DNA of 64,000 nucleotides from Mesorhizobium zhangyense (GTDB taxonomy: Bacteria > Pseudomonadota > Alphaproteobacteria > Rhizobiales > Rhizobiaceae): contig NZ_JAAKZG010000005.1 of the NCBI RefSeq assembly GCF_011045115.1, positions 434,001 to 498,000 on the forward strand, written 5' to 3'. The position numbers and the translations under genes are program-made. This document shows, in pieces, positions 18,748 through 25,405 of the stretch. Each line of letters starts with the position of its first letter. Position 1 is the first letter of the stretch. The notes under the pieces are model-generated. The model did no database searches and had not been told where the DNA came from. It worked only from the letters and a program-made list of their open reading frames with translations.

Positions 18748-19803
18748 CTACTCTATCTCGAAGCTGCCGGCGGGAATCTCGAGTCGGTATTCCAGCGTGT
18801 CGCCCTCGATCGCAAAGTTCGCGGTGCCGTTCATGGAAGCGGGAACGACGCGCTCAAGTGCCACGCTGCCGAACTTTTTCTCGCCCATATCCCTGGCTTC
18901 CGGACCGACCGTTTCGGTCCAGGAAAAGGACAGCGCAACGTCGCCGTTATCTCCGTTGACCGGTTTGGCGGACACCGTGACGAAGCCGCCGTTGCGGGCG
19001 AGCGCGCCGTAGCTGACGGAATTGACCACAAGCTCGTGCAGCGCCAGACCGATATGAAGTGCTGCATTTGGGTTCAGATAGGGATTTATGCCCTCGAAGA
19101 CGATCGAACGGGACGCTCCCGGGCTGTAGCGCCCGACCTGGCTGGTGACCAGCTCACGCAGATCAGCACCGCGCCAGTTCGACGAGGTTATCAGATCCTG
19201 CGAGGAGGCCAGCGATTGCAGCCTGCCCCGAAAGCGCGACAGAAAGCTGTCGATCGTGCCCGAGTAGCGGCCGGTCTGTGTGGCGATGCTCTGGATGATG
19301 GCGAGAAGATTCTTCGAACGGTGGCTGAGTTCGCGAAGCAGGGTCTTCAAGGTCTGCTCGCGGCGTTTCTGGTCGGTCGTTTCGATGACCGTGGTCATCA
19401 CGCCGACCACGTCACCTTCACCGGTTGCGCCTTTATCGGCATCGATCCAGAGATCGAACCATCTCATGCCAGCCTCATGAGGAAGGCTGAATTCCAGAGT
19501 TTCGGAGTTTCCTGTTTCGAGCACCCGGCTTTTCGCGGAAATTATCCTTTCTGCCTGATGGCCGGGAATTATCTCGTCGTCGCTGTGGCCGATAACGGTA
19601 TCAGGGGTCCAGGGTTCGGGCAGGTTATGGACCCAGAGGTAGCGAAGATGACGATCCTGATAGAGTACGCAGACGCCGGTGTTCTTCAGGACTTGAAGCA
19701 GGCTTTGACCAATTCTCGCACCGTCGCCCGGTAACGTAGGCCTCTGCCCATCTTTCCCCACGCTTGCCTGCCTTTCCGCCGTGCTCATTGTCCAATGCGA
19801 CAT
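18748..19803 (-). CDS. PAS-domain HWE histidine kinase
   Basis: Up to 351 aa, cytoplasmic. A PAS domain (about 30-145, VCVLYQDRHLRYLWV, VIGHSDDEIIP) is followed by the HWE kinase core: phosphoacceptor His161 in LSHRSKNLLAIIQS, RLQSLASSQDLI, N box HELVVNSVSYGAL and the FSWTETVG motif. It is a candidate input kinase for PhyR, encoded 0.5 kb away. An EcfG promoter ends only 13 bp before the first ATG (19803). The real start may therefore be internal, for example the ATG at 19788 or a GTG at 19761 preceded by AAAGG. Confidence 0.87.
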   Translation of the reverse strand: MSHWTMSTAERQASVGKDGQRPTLPGDGARIGQSLLQVLKNTGVCVLYQDRHLRYLWVHNLPEPWTPDTVIGHSDDEIIPGHQAERIISAKSRVLETGNSETLEFSLPHEAGMRWFDLWIDADKGATGEGDVVGVMTTVIETTDQKRREQTLKTLLRELSHRSKNLLAIIQSIATQTGRYSGTIDSFLSRFRGRLQSLASSQDLITSSNWRGADLRELVTSQVGRYSPGASRSIVFEGINPYLNPNAALHIGLALHELVVNSVSYGALARNGGFVTVSAKPVNGDNGDVALSFSWTETVGPEARDMGEKKFGSVALERVVPASMNGTANFAIEGDTLEYRLEIPAGSFEIE

Positions 19804-19815
19804 GAGGTCAAGCTG

Positions 19816-19840
19816 AACGGTTCAATCTGTTATGAGTTCC
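19816..19840 (-). promoter_or_regulatory. EcfG-type promoter for the PAS-HWE kinase
   Basis: Minus strand GGAAC (19840-19836), 16 bp, CGTT (19819-19816). It suggests that the kinase gene is itself part of the general stress regulon (feedback). It argues for a translation start downstream of 19803. Confidence 0.75.
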
Positions 19841-19985
19841 CGATCTGCGGTGAGTTCCCGAAAGGATCTGGCTCCCAAAAAGGTTCCGCCGAGCGGCGCC
19901 CTGTTGGGAAGCGCTGCCCGGCGGCTATCTGGAAACCGTTTGAGGGGTGCGGTCTCCAGCATCCCGTCATTTCCGGCGAAGACCG

Positions 19986-20150
19986 CTATGCGCGGCGGAA
20001 AAGACCCGCGATCAGCGAGATCACGAGGAACGCCAGGAAAATGAAGAACAGAATCTGTGCAATACCGGCCGAAGTGCCGGCAATACCGCCAAAGCCGAGC
20101 GCGCCGGCAATGATGGCTACGACAAGGAATACAAGGGCCCAGTAAAGCAT
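19986..20150 (-). CDS. DUF1328 (UPF0391) small membrane protein, 54 aa
   Basis: A 54-aa protein beginning [20 protein letters not shown], with a Gly/Ala-rich middle ([12 protein letters not shown]) and a second hydrophobic segment ([19 protein letters not shown]) ending in RRA. This is the typical two-helix DUF1328 protein of proteobacteria, found in stress regulons and of unknown function. GGGAG lies 8 nt before the ATG. A perfect EcfG promoter is found 32 bp upstream. Confidence 0.92.
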   Translation of the reverse strand: MLYWALVFLVVAIIAGALGFGGIAGTSAGIAQILFFIFLAFLVISLIAGLFRRA

Positions 20151-20181
20151 GATCTAACTCCCTGAATTTCTATGTTGGAAA

Positions 20182-20206
20182 AACGCGCTTCCGCGTTGTT
20201 GGTTCC
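20182..20206 (-). promoter_or_regulatory. EcfG-type promoter for the DUF1328 gene
   Basis: Minus strand GGAAC (20206-20202), 16 bp, CGTT (20185-20182) followed by TTT. Its position fits a short leader ahead of the ATG at 20150. Confidence 0.85.
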
Positions 20207-20276
20207 CGAAACAAGATATTCTCAAAGAAAAAGGCCGCCGCAGGGACGACCTTCTTCGCCTAAACGTGCGTCACGA

Positions 20277-21071
20277 CTATGCAGCCGCTTTCGCCTGCCG
20301 GTCGAAGAACAGCGCCTGGCTGATCAGCGCCTTGACCATATCAGGATTGAACGGCTTGGTGACGAGGAATGCCGGCTCCGGGCGCTCGCCTGTCAGCAGG
20401 CGCTCGGGAAAGGCGGTGATGAAGATGACCGGCACGGCGGCGGTAGTCAGGATTTCATTGACGGCGTCGATGCCTGAGCTGCCGTCCGCCAGCTGGATAT
20501 CAGCCAGCACCATTTTCGGCCGCGTCTTGTTGAATATCGCCGTTGCTTCAGAGTGTGTGCGAGCGGTGCCGACGACGCGATGGCCAAGGCTCTCGACCAT
20601 CTCCTCGATGTCCATGGCGATCAGCGGCTCGTCCTCGATGATAAGGATATCCGTGGCCACCTGCCGCGAAATCTCGTTGCTGGCCTGGGTCAGCAATTCG
20701 ACGAACTTTTCCTCGGTAACGCCAAGGATCTCGGCGCTTTCCTCATTGGTGAAGCCTTCGACTGCGACCAGCAGGAAGGCCTGACGCGGCAGCGGCGAAA
20801 GGGCAGTGAGGTTGGCGGCGGCGCGCTGTTCCCACGCGGAGTTGGTTTCCTCCTGCGGTACGCGGATGGCAATCGACGTGAACAGCTTGGTGAAGACCTT
20901 GTAGAGCGCGATGCGATCGTTGGAAGCCTCTGGGAAAATGCTTATATCGGCAATGATCGCCTCGAGAACCGCCGCTACCAGCGCATCTCCACTCTGCTGC
21001 GATCCGGAAACCGCACGGGAAAAACGCCGGAGAAAAGGCAAGTGCGGGGCAATTGTTGCAGATAGACTCAT
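20277..21071 (-). CDS. phyR: General stress response regulator PhyR
   Basis: 264 aa. The N-terminal part (about 1-135) is a sigma-like domain resembling EcfG regions 2 and 4 (LSPLPRQAFLLVAVEGFTNEESAEILGVT). The C-terminal part is a receiver with acidic residues E146/D147, phosphoacceptor Asp191 in MVLADIQLADG, Thr in FITAF and Lys in VTKPF. When phosphorylated it binds NepR and frees EcfG (partner switching). It is divergent from nepR-ecfG and carries its own EcfG promoter. GGGAAG lies upstream of the ATG. Confidence 0.96.
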   Translation of the reverse strand: MSLSATIAPHLPFLRRFSRAVSGSQQSGDALVAAVLEAIIADISIFPEASNDRIALYKVFTKLFTSIAIRVPQEETNSAWEQRAAANLTALSPLPRQAFLLVAVEGFTNEESAEILGVTEEKFVELLTQASNEISRQVATDILIIEDEPLIAMDIEEMVESLGHRVVGTARTHSEATAIFNKTRPKMVLADIQLADGSSGIDAVNEILTTAAVPVIFITAFPERLLTGERPEPAFLVTKPFNPDMVKALISQALFFDRQAKAAA

Positions 21072-21133
21072 GATAGGATGCTTCCCTCAACTGATGGGTC
21101 GAAATTGACTTAGTTTGAATGACCAGTCCCTTC

Positions 21134-21158
21134 AACGAGACTTTTACGAAAAAGTTCC
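21134..21158 (-). promoter_or_regulatory. EcfG-type promoter for phyR
   Basis: Minus strand GGAAC (21158-21154), 16 bp, CGTT (21137-21134). It points toward phyR, 63 bp upstream of its ATG. Confidence 0.85.
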
Positions 21159-21167
21159 CTCATACGG

Positions 21168-21192
21168 GGAACGAATTTCAGGCTGCGGCGTT
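21168..21192 (+). promoter_or_regulatory. EcfG-type promoter for nepR-ecfG
   Basis: GGAAC (21168-21172), 16 bp, CGTT (21189-21192). It is back-to-back with the phyR promoter; the two GGAAC boxes are only 9 bp apart. It gives an autoregulated nepR-ecfG operon with a leader of about 95 nt. Confidence 0.88.
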
Positions 21193-21292
21193 TCCGGGGG
21201 AATTTGGGTAACCAGATGCCGATGCCGTTCGCCTTGTTTTCTCTACAGCGTGACCGGAAGACGCAAGGCAAGAAACAGGACGAAATTATAGC

Positions 21293-21490
21293 ATGACCAA
21301 GCAAAAGACCGGGGCAGAACCCGTCAATCGGCGCCGAAACGGGTCAGGTGATCCACTCGGGACCAACTCGGAAATTGGCCGCAAACTCAAGCAATATTAT
21401 GACGAACTGGTCTCCGACGAGGTGCCGGATCGTTTCGCTCAGCTGCTCAGCCAGCTGGAACAGGCTGAACCTCTTCAGAAGAAGGGTTGA
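21293..21490 (+). CDS. nepR: Anti-sigma factor NepR
   Basis: 65 aa, mostly helical. The signature IGRKLKQYYDELVSDEVPDRF and the following LLSQLEQAE match NepR, which wraps around EcfG with two helices and is captured by phosphorylated PhyR. The N-terminus is basic and probably disordered. The gene lies directly upstream of ecfG (6 bp before its likely ATG) and downstream of an EcfG promoter. Confidence 0.95.
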   Translation: MTKQKTGAEPVNRRRNGSGDPLGTNSEIGRKLKQYYDELVSDEVPDRFAQLLSQLEQAEPLQKKG

Positions 21491-21495
21491 TCAGC

Positions 21496-22044
21496 ATGGC
21501 CGTTTCTCCGGCATTCAAGACGGAACTGCTCGCGACCATCCCGAACCTGCGCGCCTTTGCAGTTTCCCTTACCCAGAGCGCCGACAAGGCCGACGATCTG
21601 GTGCAGGAAACGCTGGTCAAGGCGTGGGACAAGCATGAGAGTTTCCAGATGGGGACCAATCTCAAGGCTTGGCTCTTCACCATTTTGCGCAACGAATTCT
21701 ATTCGCAGATGCGCAAGCGCGGGCGTGAAGTGCAGGACAGCGACGGTGTGATGACCGAGCGCCTGGCGGTTCACCCCAGTCAGCACGGCATGCTCGACCT
21801 CAAGGATTTCCGCGGTGCGCTGGAACAGCTTCCCGAAGACCAGCGCGAGGCGATCATCCTGATCGGCGCGTCGGGGTTCTCGTACGAGGAAGCGGCAGAG
21901 ATCTGCGGCTGTGCCGTCGGCACCATAAAGAGCCGTGTCAGCCGTGCAAGAAATCGCCTTCAGGAAATCCTGGACATATCCGGTGAGGCTGAGTTCGGGC
22001 CGGACGCTATCTCGGCGCAGGTCATGGGCTCAAACGCCGCCTGA
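21496..22044 (+). CDS. ecfG: General stress ECF sigma factor EcfG
   Basis: 182 aa. Sigma region 2 (about 20-85) includes DDLVQETLVKAWDKHESF and LKAWLFTILRNEFYS. Region 4 (about 120-170) includes LPEDQREAIILIGASGFSYE and the HTH AEICGCAVGTIKSRVSRAR. This is the ECF15/EcfG group. I prefer the ATG at 21496 (AGAAGGG about 10 nt upstream); a TTG at 21487, overlapping the nepR stop, is possible. Its last 15 bp overlap the 3' end of the convergent receiver gene. Confidence 0.95.
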   Translation: MAVSPAFKTELLATIPNLRAFAVSLTQSADKADDLVQETLVKAWDKHESFQMGTNLKAWLFTILRNEFYSQMRKRGREVQDSDGVMTERLAVHPSQHGMLDLKDFRGALEQLPEDQREAIILIGASGFSYEEAAEICGCAVGTIKSRVSRARNRLQEILDISGEAEFGPDAISAQVMGSNAA

Positions 22045-22419
22045 ATCAGGCAGGCGACCGGCGGTCGCTGCCAGCGCCTCGATCAGGTCGGTGCCGGAAT
22101 AGGGCTTGCCGATGACGGGGATGCCGGGAAAGGCGGTAAAGATTTCATCGACATCCGCATAGCCCGACGCAAAGATGAACGGCACGCCGTTCTCATGGAT
22201 TTTCTTCGCGAAAGGCAGTGTGGAGGCACCCCCGAGCATGACGTCGAGGATCGCCGCATCGAAGTTTTTCGATGCTTGCTCCTGGTCGATCTCGTCAAGG
22301 TTGCGGGCAATCACCGCCTCAGTGGCTCCATTGTCCCGGCAAAGCTGTTCGACATCCATCGCAATGAGGAACTCATCCTCAAGGATCAGGATACGCATAC
22401 CGGAAAGCAAATTTGCCAA
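22030..22419 (-). CDS. Single-domain response regulator (receiver only)
   Basis: 129 aa, only a receiver domain: acidic pair in LILEDEFLIAMDVEQL, phosphoacceptor Asp59 in ILDVMLGG, a Ser/Ala position in FASGYAD and Lys in VIGKPYSG. There is no output domain, so it is likely a phosphate sink, a phospho-relay partner or a regulator of HWE kinases, as described for stand-alone receivers in the general stress pathway. The start at 22419 is TTG with weak upstream GAGTG; an ATG at 22398 (MRILILEDE) is equally possible. It overlaps ecfG by 15 bp tail to tail. Confidence 0.85.
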   Translation of the reverse strand: MANLLSGMRILILEDEFLIAMDVEQLCRDNGATEAVIARNLDEIDQEQASKNFDAAILDVMLGGASTLPFAKKIHENGVPFIFASGYADVDEIFTAFPGIPVIGKPYSGTDLIEALAATAGRLPDSGGV

Positions 22420-22509
22420 TGGAAATCACTCTGTTGAAAGGCGGCGATTCATGACGGCTAACACCGGCGTTGTCATTTAAAAAAGACATGTATCCAAATG
22501 CGCGCAATT

Positions 22510-22534
22510 GGAACTCTCCGACCTCCAATGCGTT
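22510..22534 (+). promoter_or_regulatory. EcfG-type promoter for the Crp/Fnr regulator
   Basis: GGAAC (22510-22514), 16 bp, CGTT (22531-22534). It lies 30 bp upstream of the GTG start of the Crp/Fnr gene. Confidence 0.8.
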
Positions 22535-22563
22535 GAAATAAATCGACTTTTGGGGAGAGTTCC

Positions 22564-23325
22564 GTGGCAGCACAGCAGGCGAGATCATTTTCGGCGCGGC
22601 AATTTTCCTGCGAGAAGTGCCCGCTGCGGCCGCTAAAGGTGTTTCGCGAGTTCGAGAAAGAAGAGCTCGCTTTCGTCAGCAAGTTCAAGAAGGGCGAGCT
22701 GGCGGTGGACAAGGGCGCGACGGTCCTGGTCGAGGGGAACCACAGCGCTCACCTTTATACCGTGCTTTCGGGTTGGGGTTTCCGCTACAAGCTGATGTCG
22801 GACGGACGCCGCCAGATACTCAACTATCTGATGCCGGGCGATCTGATCGGTCTGCAAGGCAGCCTGATGGGGGAGATGCAGCATTCGGTCGAGGCGCTTT
22901 CGCCGCTGCTTTTGTGCATGTTCGAGCGCGACCAGCTGCACGAGCTCTATCGAAACTATCCCGGCCTTGCCTACGACATCACCTGGATCGCATCGCGCGA
23001 AGAGCAGATGCTCGATGAAAACCTGCTGAGCGTCGGGCGCCGCACCGCACTTGAACGCGCCGCCTATCTCATCGCCTTCATCGGCAGCCGGGCGAAGACG
23101 GTCGGCCTGAACGGCAAGCAGGCGATAGAAATACCGATTACCCAGCAGCACATCGCCGATACGCTTGGCCTGTCGCTCGTCCACACCAACAAGACGCTGC
23201 GCAAGCTGATGGACCGCGAGTTGATCATCTGGCGGGATGGCGGCTGTGAAATCCTCGACGTTGATGGCCTGATGAGGCTGGCCCGTTGGGAAGGGCTGAG
23301 CGAAGTGCTTCGCCCCTTGGTATAG
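22564..23325 (+). CDS. Crp/Fnr-family transcriptional regulator
   Basis: 253 aa. Cyclic-nucleotide-like effector domain at about 30-140 (GATVLVEGNHSAHLYTVLSG, MPGDLIGLQGSL) and a C-terminal winged HTH (about 165-235) with IPITQQHIADTLGLSLVHTN. Two Cys in the N-terminus (FSCEKCPLRP) recall the Cys pair of Fnr/FixK-type proteins, but the four-Cys Fnr set is absent. The start is GTG at 22564, with GGGGAGAG upstream. An EcfG promoter drives it, so it may pass the stress signal to a second tier of genes. The ligand is unknown. Confidence 0.88.
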   Translation: MAAQQARSFSARQFSCEKCPLRPLKVFREFEKEELAFVSKFKKGELAVDKGATVLVEGNHSAHLYTVLSGWGFRYKLMSDGRRQILNYLMPGDLIGLQGSLMGEMQHSVEALSPLLLCMFERDQLHELYRNYPGLAYDITWIASREEQMLDENLLSVGRRTALERAAYLIAFIGSRAKTVGLNGKQAIEIPITQQHIADTLGLSLVHTNKTLRKLMDRELIIWRDGGCEILDVDGLMRLARWEGLSEVLRPLV

Positions 23326-23364
23326 ATTCAGGTGATGACGGCCTGACCTGAATCCGGGCGGCGC

Positions 23365-24453
23365 TCAGTCCGCGCCCCAGTCCATTCCCGGAACGATATT
23401 GCGGAAGATCGCGTAGACGATCAGCAGCGCCGGAATGGCTATGAAGCCGCCGAGGGCACCCCACAGCCAGATCCAGAAAATCAGCGCCAGTACGACGAGG
23501 AAAGGGTTCAGCGTCATCGTTCGACCGATCACCATCGGCGTGACGAACTGCGCCTCAATGGTGTTGATGGCGAGGTAGATCGCGACCGGCAGGAAGGCCC
23601 CGCCCAGCGAATCGAATTCCGAGAGGCCGATCAAAAACAGGATGACGACCATCACTGCCGGGCCGATGAAGACGACGAAATTCGTCAGTATCGCCAGCGC
23701 GCCCCAGAGCAATGCCGAAGGCACGCCGATAAGATAAAGCCCGACGCCCACGGCCAGCCCCTCGCCAATGTTGATGAGGCTGATGGACAGCAGATAGCGC
23801 GACACCATCTGCTCGACGTCGCGAAAGATATGCGCGACGCGCCAGCGCAGCCGGCGATTGAAGCAAAGGGTCAGCACTGCCGTGCGCGTCTGGTGGCGGG
23901 TGGCGACGAAAAAATAAAGGCTGGCGAAAAAGATCAGGATTTGCCCGAAGACGGCAGGCGCCAGCGTTGCCATGCTTTCCACGCCCATGCCCTCATCGAC
24001 CGATACGGTCAGGCCCTTGCCGCCGGTCAATTCGCGCAACTGGTCGCGCATGCCGCGCATCGCGTCGAGAGGACCTTTCAGCTCGGAGAGCTGGTGCTGC
24101 AGATTTCCCCAGATCTGAGGCAGCCGCCCGATCCAGAACGAAAGCGGCGCTGCAACCGCAAGCGCAAAGAGACAGGCGACTGCGACAAACAGAAGGACGA
24201 CCAGAATGGCCGAGAGTCCGGGTAACAGGCCGCGCCGCTCGAGTTTCGAGGCAAGCGGGCCGAGCATAAGGCCGACGACGATGCCGAGTGAAACGGGCGC
24301 CAGAATATATTGGCCTGCCGACAATGCGAACACGAAGGCGAGCAGCCCAATGAAGATGACCGACACCTGCGAGGATCGGGTAAGGAAGATTTCGATATTC
24401 GACTTTGGCGGCAATCTTACGATTGGCGCCTTCTTGGCCGCTCGTTCGGTCAT
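23365..24453 (-). CDS. AI-2E family transporter-like membrane protein
   Basis: 362 aa with about eight membrane segments in the AI-2E_transport (PF01594) pattern. Paired helices at the N-terminus (SVIFIGLLAFVFALSAGQYI) precede a soluble middle region (about 130-190, rich in charged helices, QLSELKGPLDAMRGM). The conserved C-terminal block has YLAINTIEAQFVTPMVIGR followed by LNPFLVVLALIFWIWLWG. Members include TqsA and sodium/proton antiporters, so the substrate is open. An EcfG promoter (17-bp spacer) lies 31 bp upstream. Confidence 0.88.
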   Translation of the reverse strand: MTERAAKKAPIVRLPPKSNIEIFLTRSSQVSVIFIGLLAFVFALSAGQYILAPVSLGIVVGLMLGPLASKLERRGLLPGLSAILVVLLFVAVACLFALAVAAPLSFWIGRLPQIWGNLQHQLSELKGPLDAMRGMRDQLRELTGGKGLTVSVDEGMGVESMATLAPAVFGQILIFFASLYFFVATRHQTRTAVLTLCFNRRLRWRVAHIFRDVEQMVSRYLLSISLINIGEGLAVGVGLYLIGVPSALLWGALAILTNFVVFIGPAVMVVILFLIGLSEFDSLGGAFLPVAIYLAINTIEAQFVTPMVIGRTMTLNPFLVVLALIFWIWLWGALGGFIAIPALLIVYAIFRNIVPGMDWGAD

Positions 24454-24483
24454 TCAATAATTCCGGCTGGACTTGACCACGGA

Positions 24484-24509
24484 AACGCACTTTCATCGCG
24501 TTTCGTTCC
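24484..24509 (-). promoter_or_regulatory. EcfG-type promoter for the AI-2E-like transporter
   Basis: Minus strand GGAAC (24509-24505), 17 bp, CGTT (24487-24484) followed by TCC. It is divergent from the next EcfG promoter; the GGAAC boxes are 8 bp apart. Confidence 0.65.
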
Positions 24510-24517
24510 TTCCCGGC

Positions 24518-24542
24518 GGAACCTCGCCGCATATGAGGCGTT
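24518..24542 (+). promoter_or_regulatory. EcfG-type promoter for the DUF883-DUF1469 pair
   Basis: GGAAC (24518-24522), 16 bp, CGTT (24539-24542) followed by TT. It lies 30 bp before the DUF883 start. Confidence 0.85.
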
Positions 24543-24572
24543 TTGGACCGTACAAACCCAAGGAGTTGAACC

Positions 24573-24908
24573 ATGGCCGCAGCTGCAGGCAAATCCACCC
24601 GGAACGGCAACGACACGGTCACGACCTCGGATATCGAGGCCGATATCCGCCAGTTGCGCGCCGATATCGCCAAGCTGACCGAACAATTGGCCACCACCGG
24701 AGAGCACTCCTACGGTGCCGCGCGCCGCGCCGCCAAGGAAGGCGTCGACCAGCTCCGCGCGCAAGGTGAAGCGACGATCGAGAGCCTGCGCGGCAATGCC
24801 AAGGATATCGAAGACCAGATCACCGCCGCCGTGCGGGAGAAGCCGGTTACTTCGCTCGCCATTGCAGCGGGCGTCGGCTTCCTGTTCGCGCTCTTGTCGC
24901 GCCGCTAG
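24573..24908 (+). CDS. DUF883 (ElaB/YqjD-type) membrane-anchored protein
   Basis: 111 aa. A long amphipathic helix (about 20-85, DIEADIRQLRADIAKLTEQL) is followed by a C-terminal membrane anchor, PVTSLAIAAGVGFLFALLSRR. This is the DUF883 pattern of ElaB and YqjD, C-tail-anchored stationary-phase proteins that in E. coli bind ribosomes. CAAGGAG lies 8 nt before the ATG. It is followed after 24 bp by a DUF1469-like gene, the same pairing as yqjD-yqjE, and is under an EcfG promoter. Confidence 0.9.
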   Translation: MAAAAGKSTRNGNDTVTTSDIEADIRQLRADIAKLTEQLATTGEHSYGAARRAAKEGVDQLRAQGEATIESLRGNAKDIEDQITAAVREKPVTSLAIAAGVGFLFALLSRR

Positions 24909-24932
24909 ATCGCGCGGCAGGGGGCGTAGAAT

Positions 24933-25397
24933 ATGCTCGCATCGCTCATTGCCAGTTTCGCTTCGGGCGAGACGCTCCATGCCGTGCGCCGCGCCAAGCG
25001 CGCGGCGATCGCCTATCTTCTTGCGGGTGTCGCGGCGCTGATCGGTATCGGCTTCCTGATCGGCGGCGCCTATATCTGGACAGCTCACCACTATGGCTGG
25101 ACACGAGCAGCCGTGGCGTTCGGCATAGGCTTTCTCGTCCTTGCCGGGCTCGTTCTCCTCATCAACAAGCTGACCTCCGGCGCGCAGCGGCGACGCGAAA
25201 CGCGCAGGCGCAACAAGGATTTGACGGCGCTTGCAGCCGCTTCGGCTCTTGCCGTGCTGCCGGGGCTGTTCCGTGGCAAGGCCGGCCTGGGTGCGATCGT
25301 AGCGCCCGCTTTGGCCGTGGTGGCCTACGAAATCTATCGGGAAAACCGCAAGTCACGCCGCCGGTCCGGCGAAAATCCACTAGACGACGCGGACTGA
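24933..25397 (+). CDS. DUF1469/holin-superfamily-like membrane protein
   Basis: 154 aa with two adjacent membrane segments (about 27-50, AYLLAGVAALIGIGFLIGGA, and 60-78) and a third hydrophobic stretch near 100-130. The C-terminus is strongly basic (YRENRKSRRRSG). The layout and its place behind a DUF883 gene match the YqjE/phage-holin-like (DUF1469) proteins. The function is unknown, perhaps an envelope stress role. It probably shares the EcfG promoter at 24518. It ends 8 bp before the stop codon of the convergent kinase gene. Confidence 0.8.
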   Translation: MLASLIASFASGETLHAVRRAKRAAIAYLLAGVAALIGIGFLIGGAYIWTAHHYGWTRAAVAFGIGFLVLAGLVLLINKLTSGAQRRRETRRRNKDLTALAAASALAVLPGLFRGKAGLGAIVAPALAVVAYEIYRENRKSRRRSGENPLDDAD

Positions 25398-25405
25398 TCA
25401 CTACA

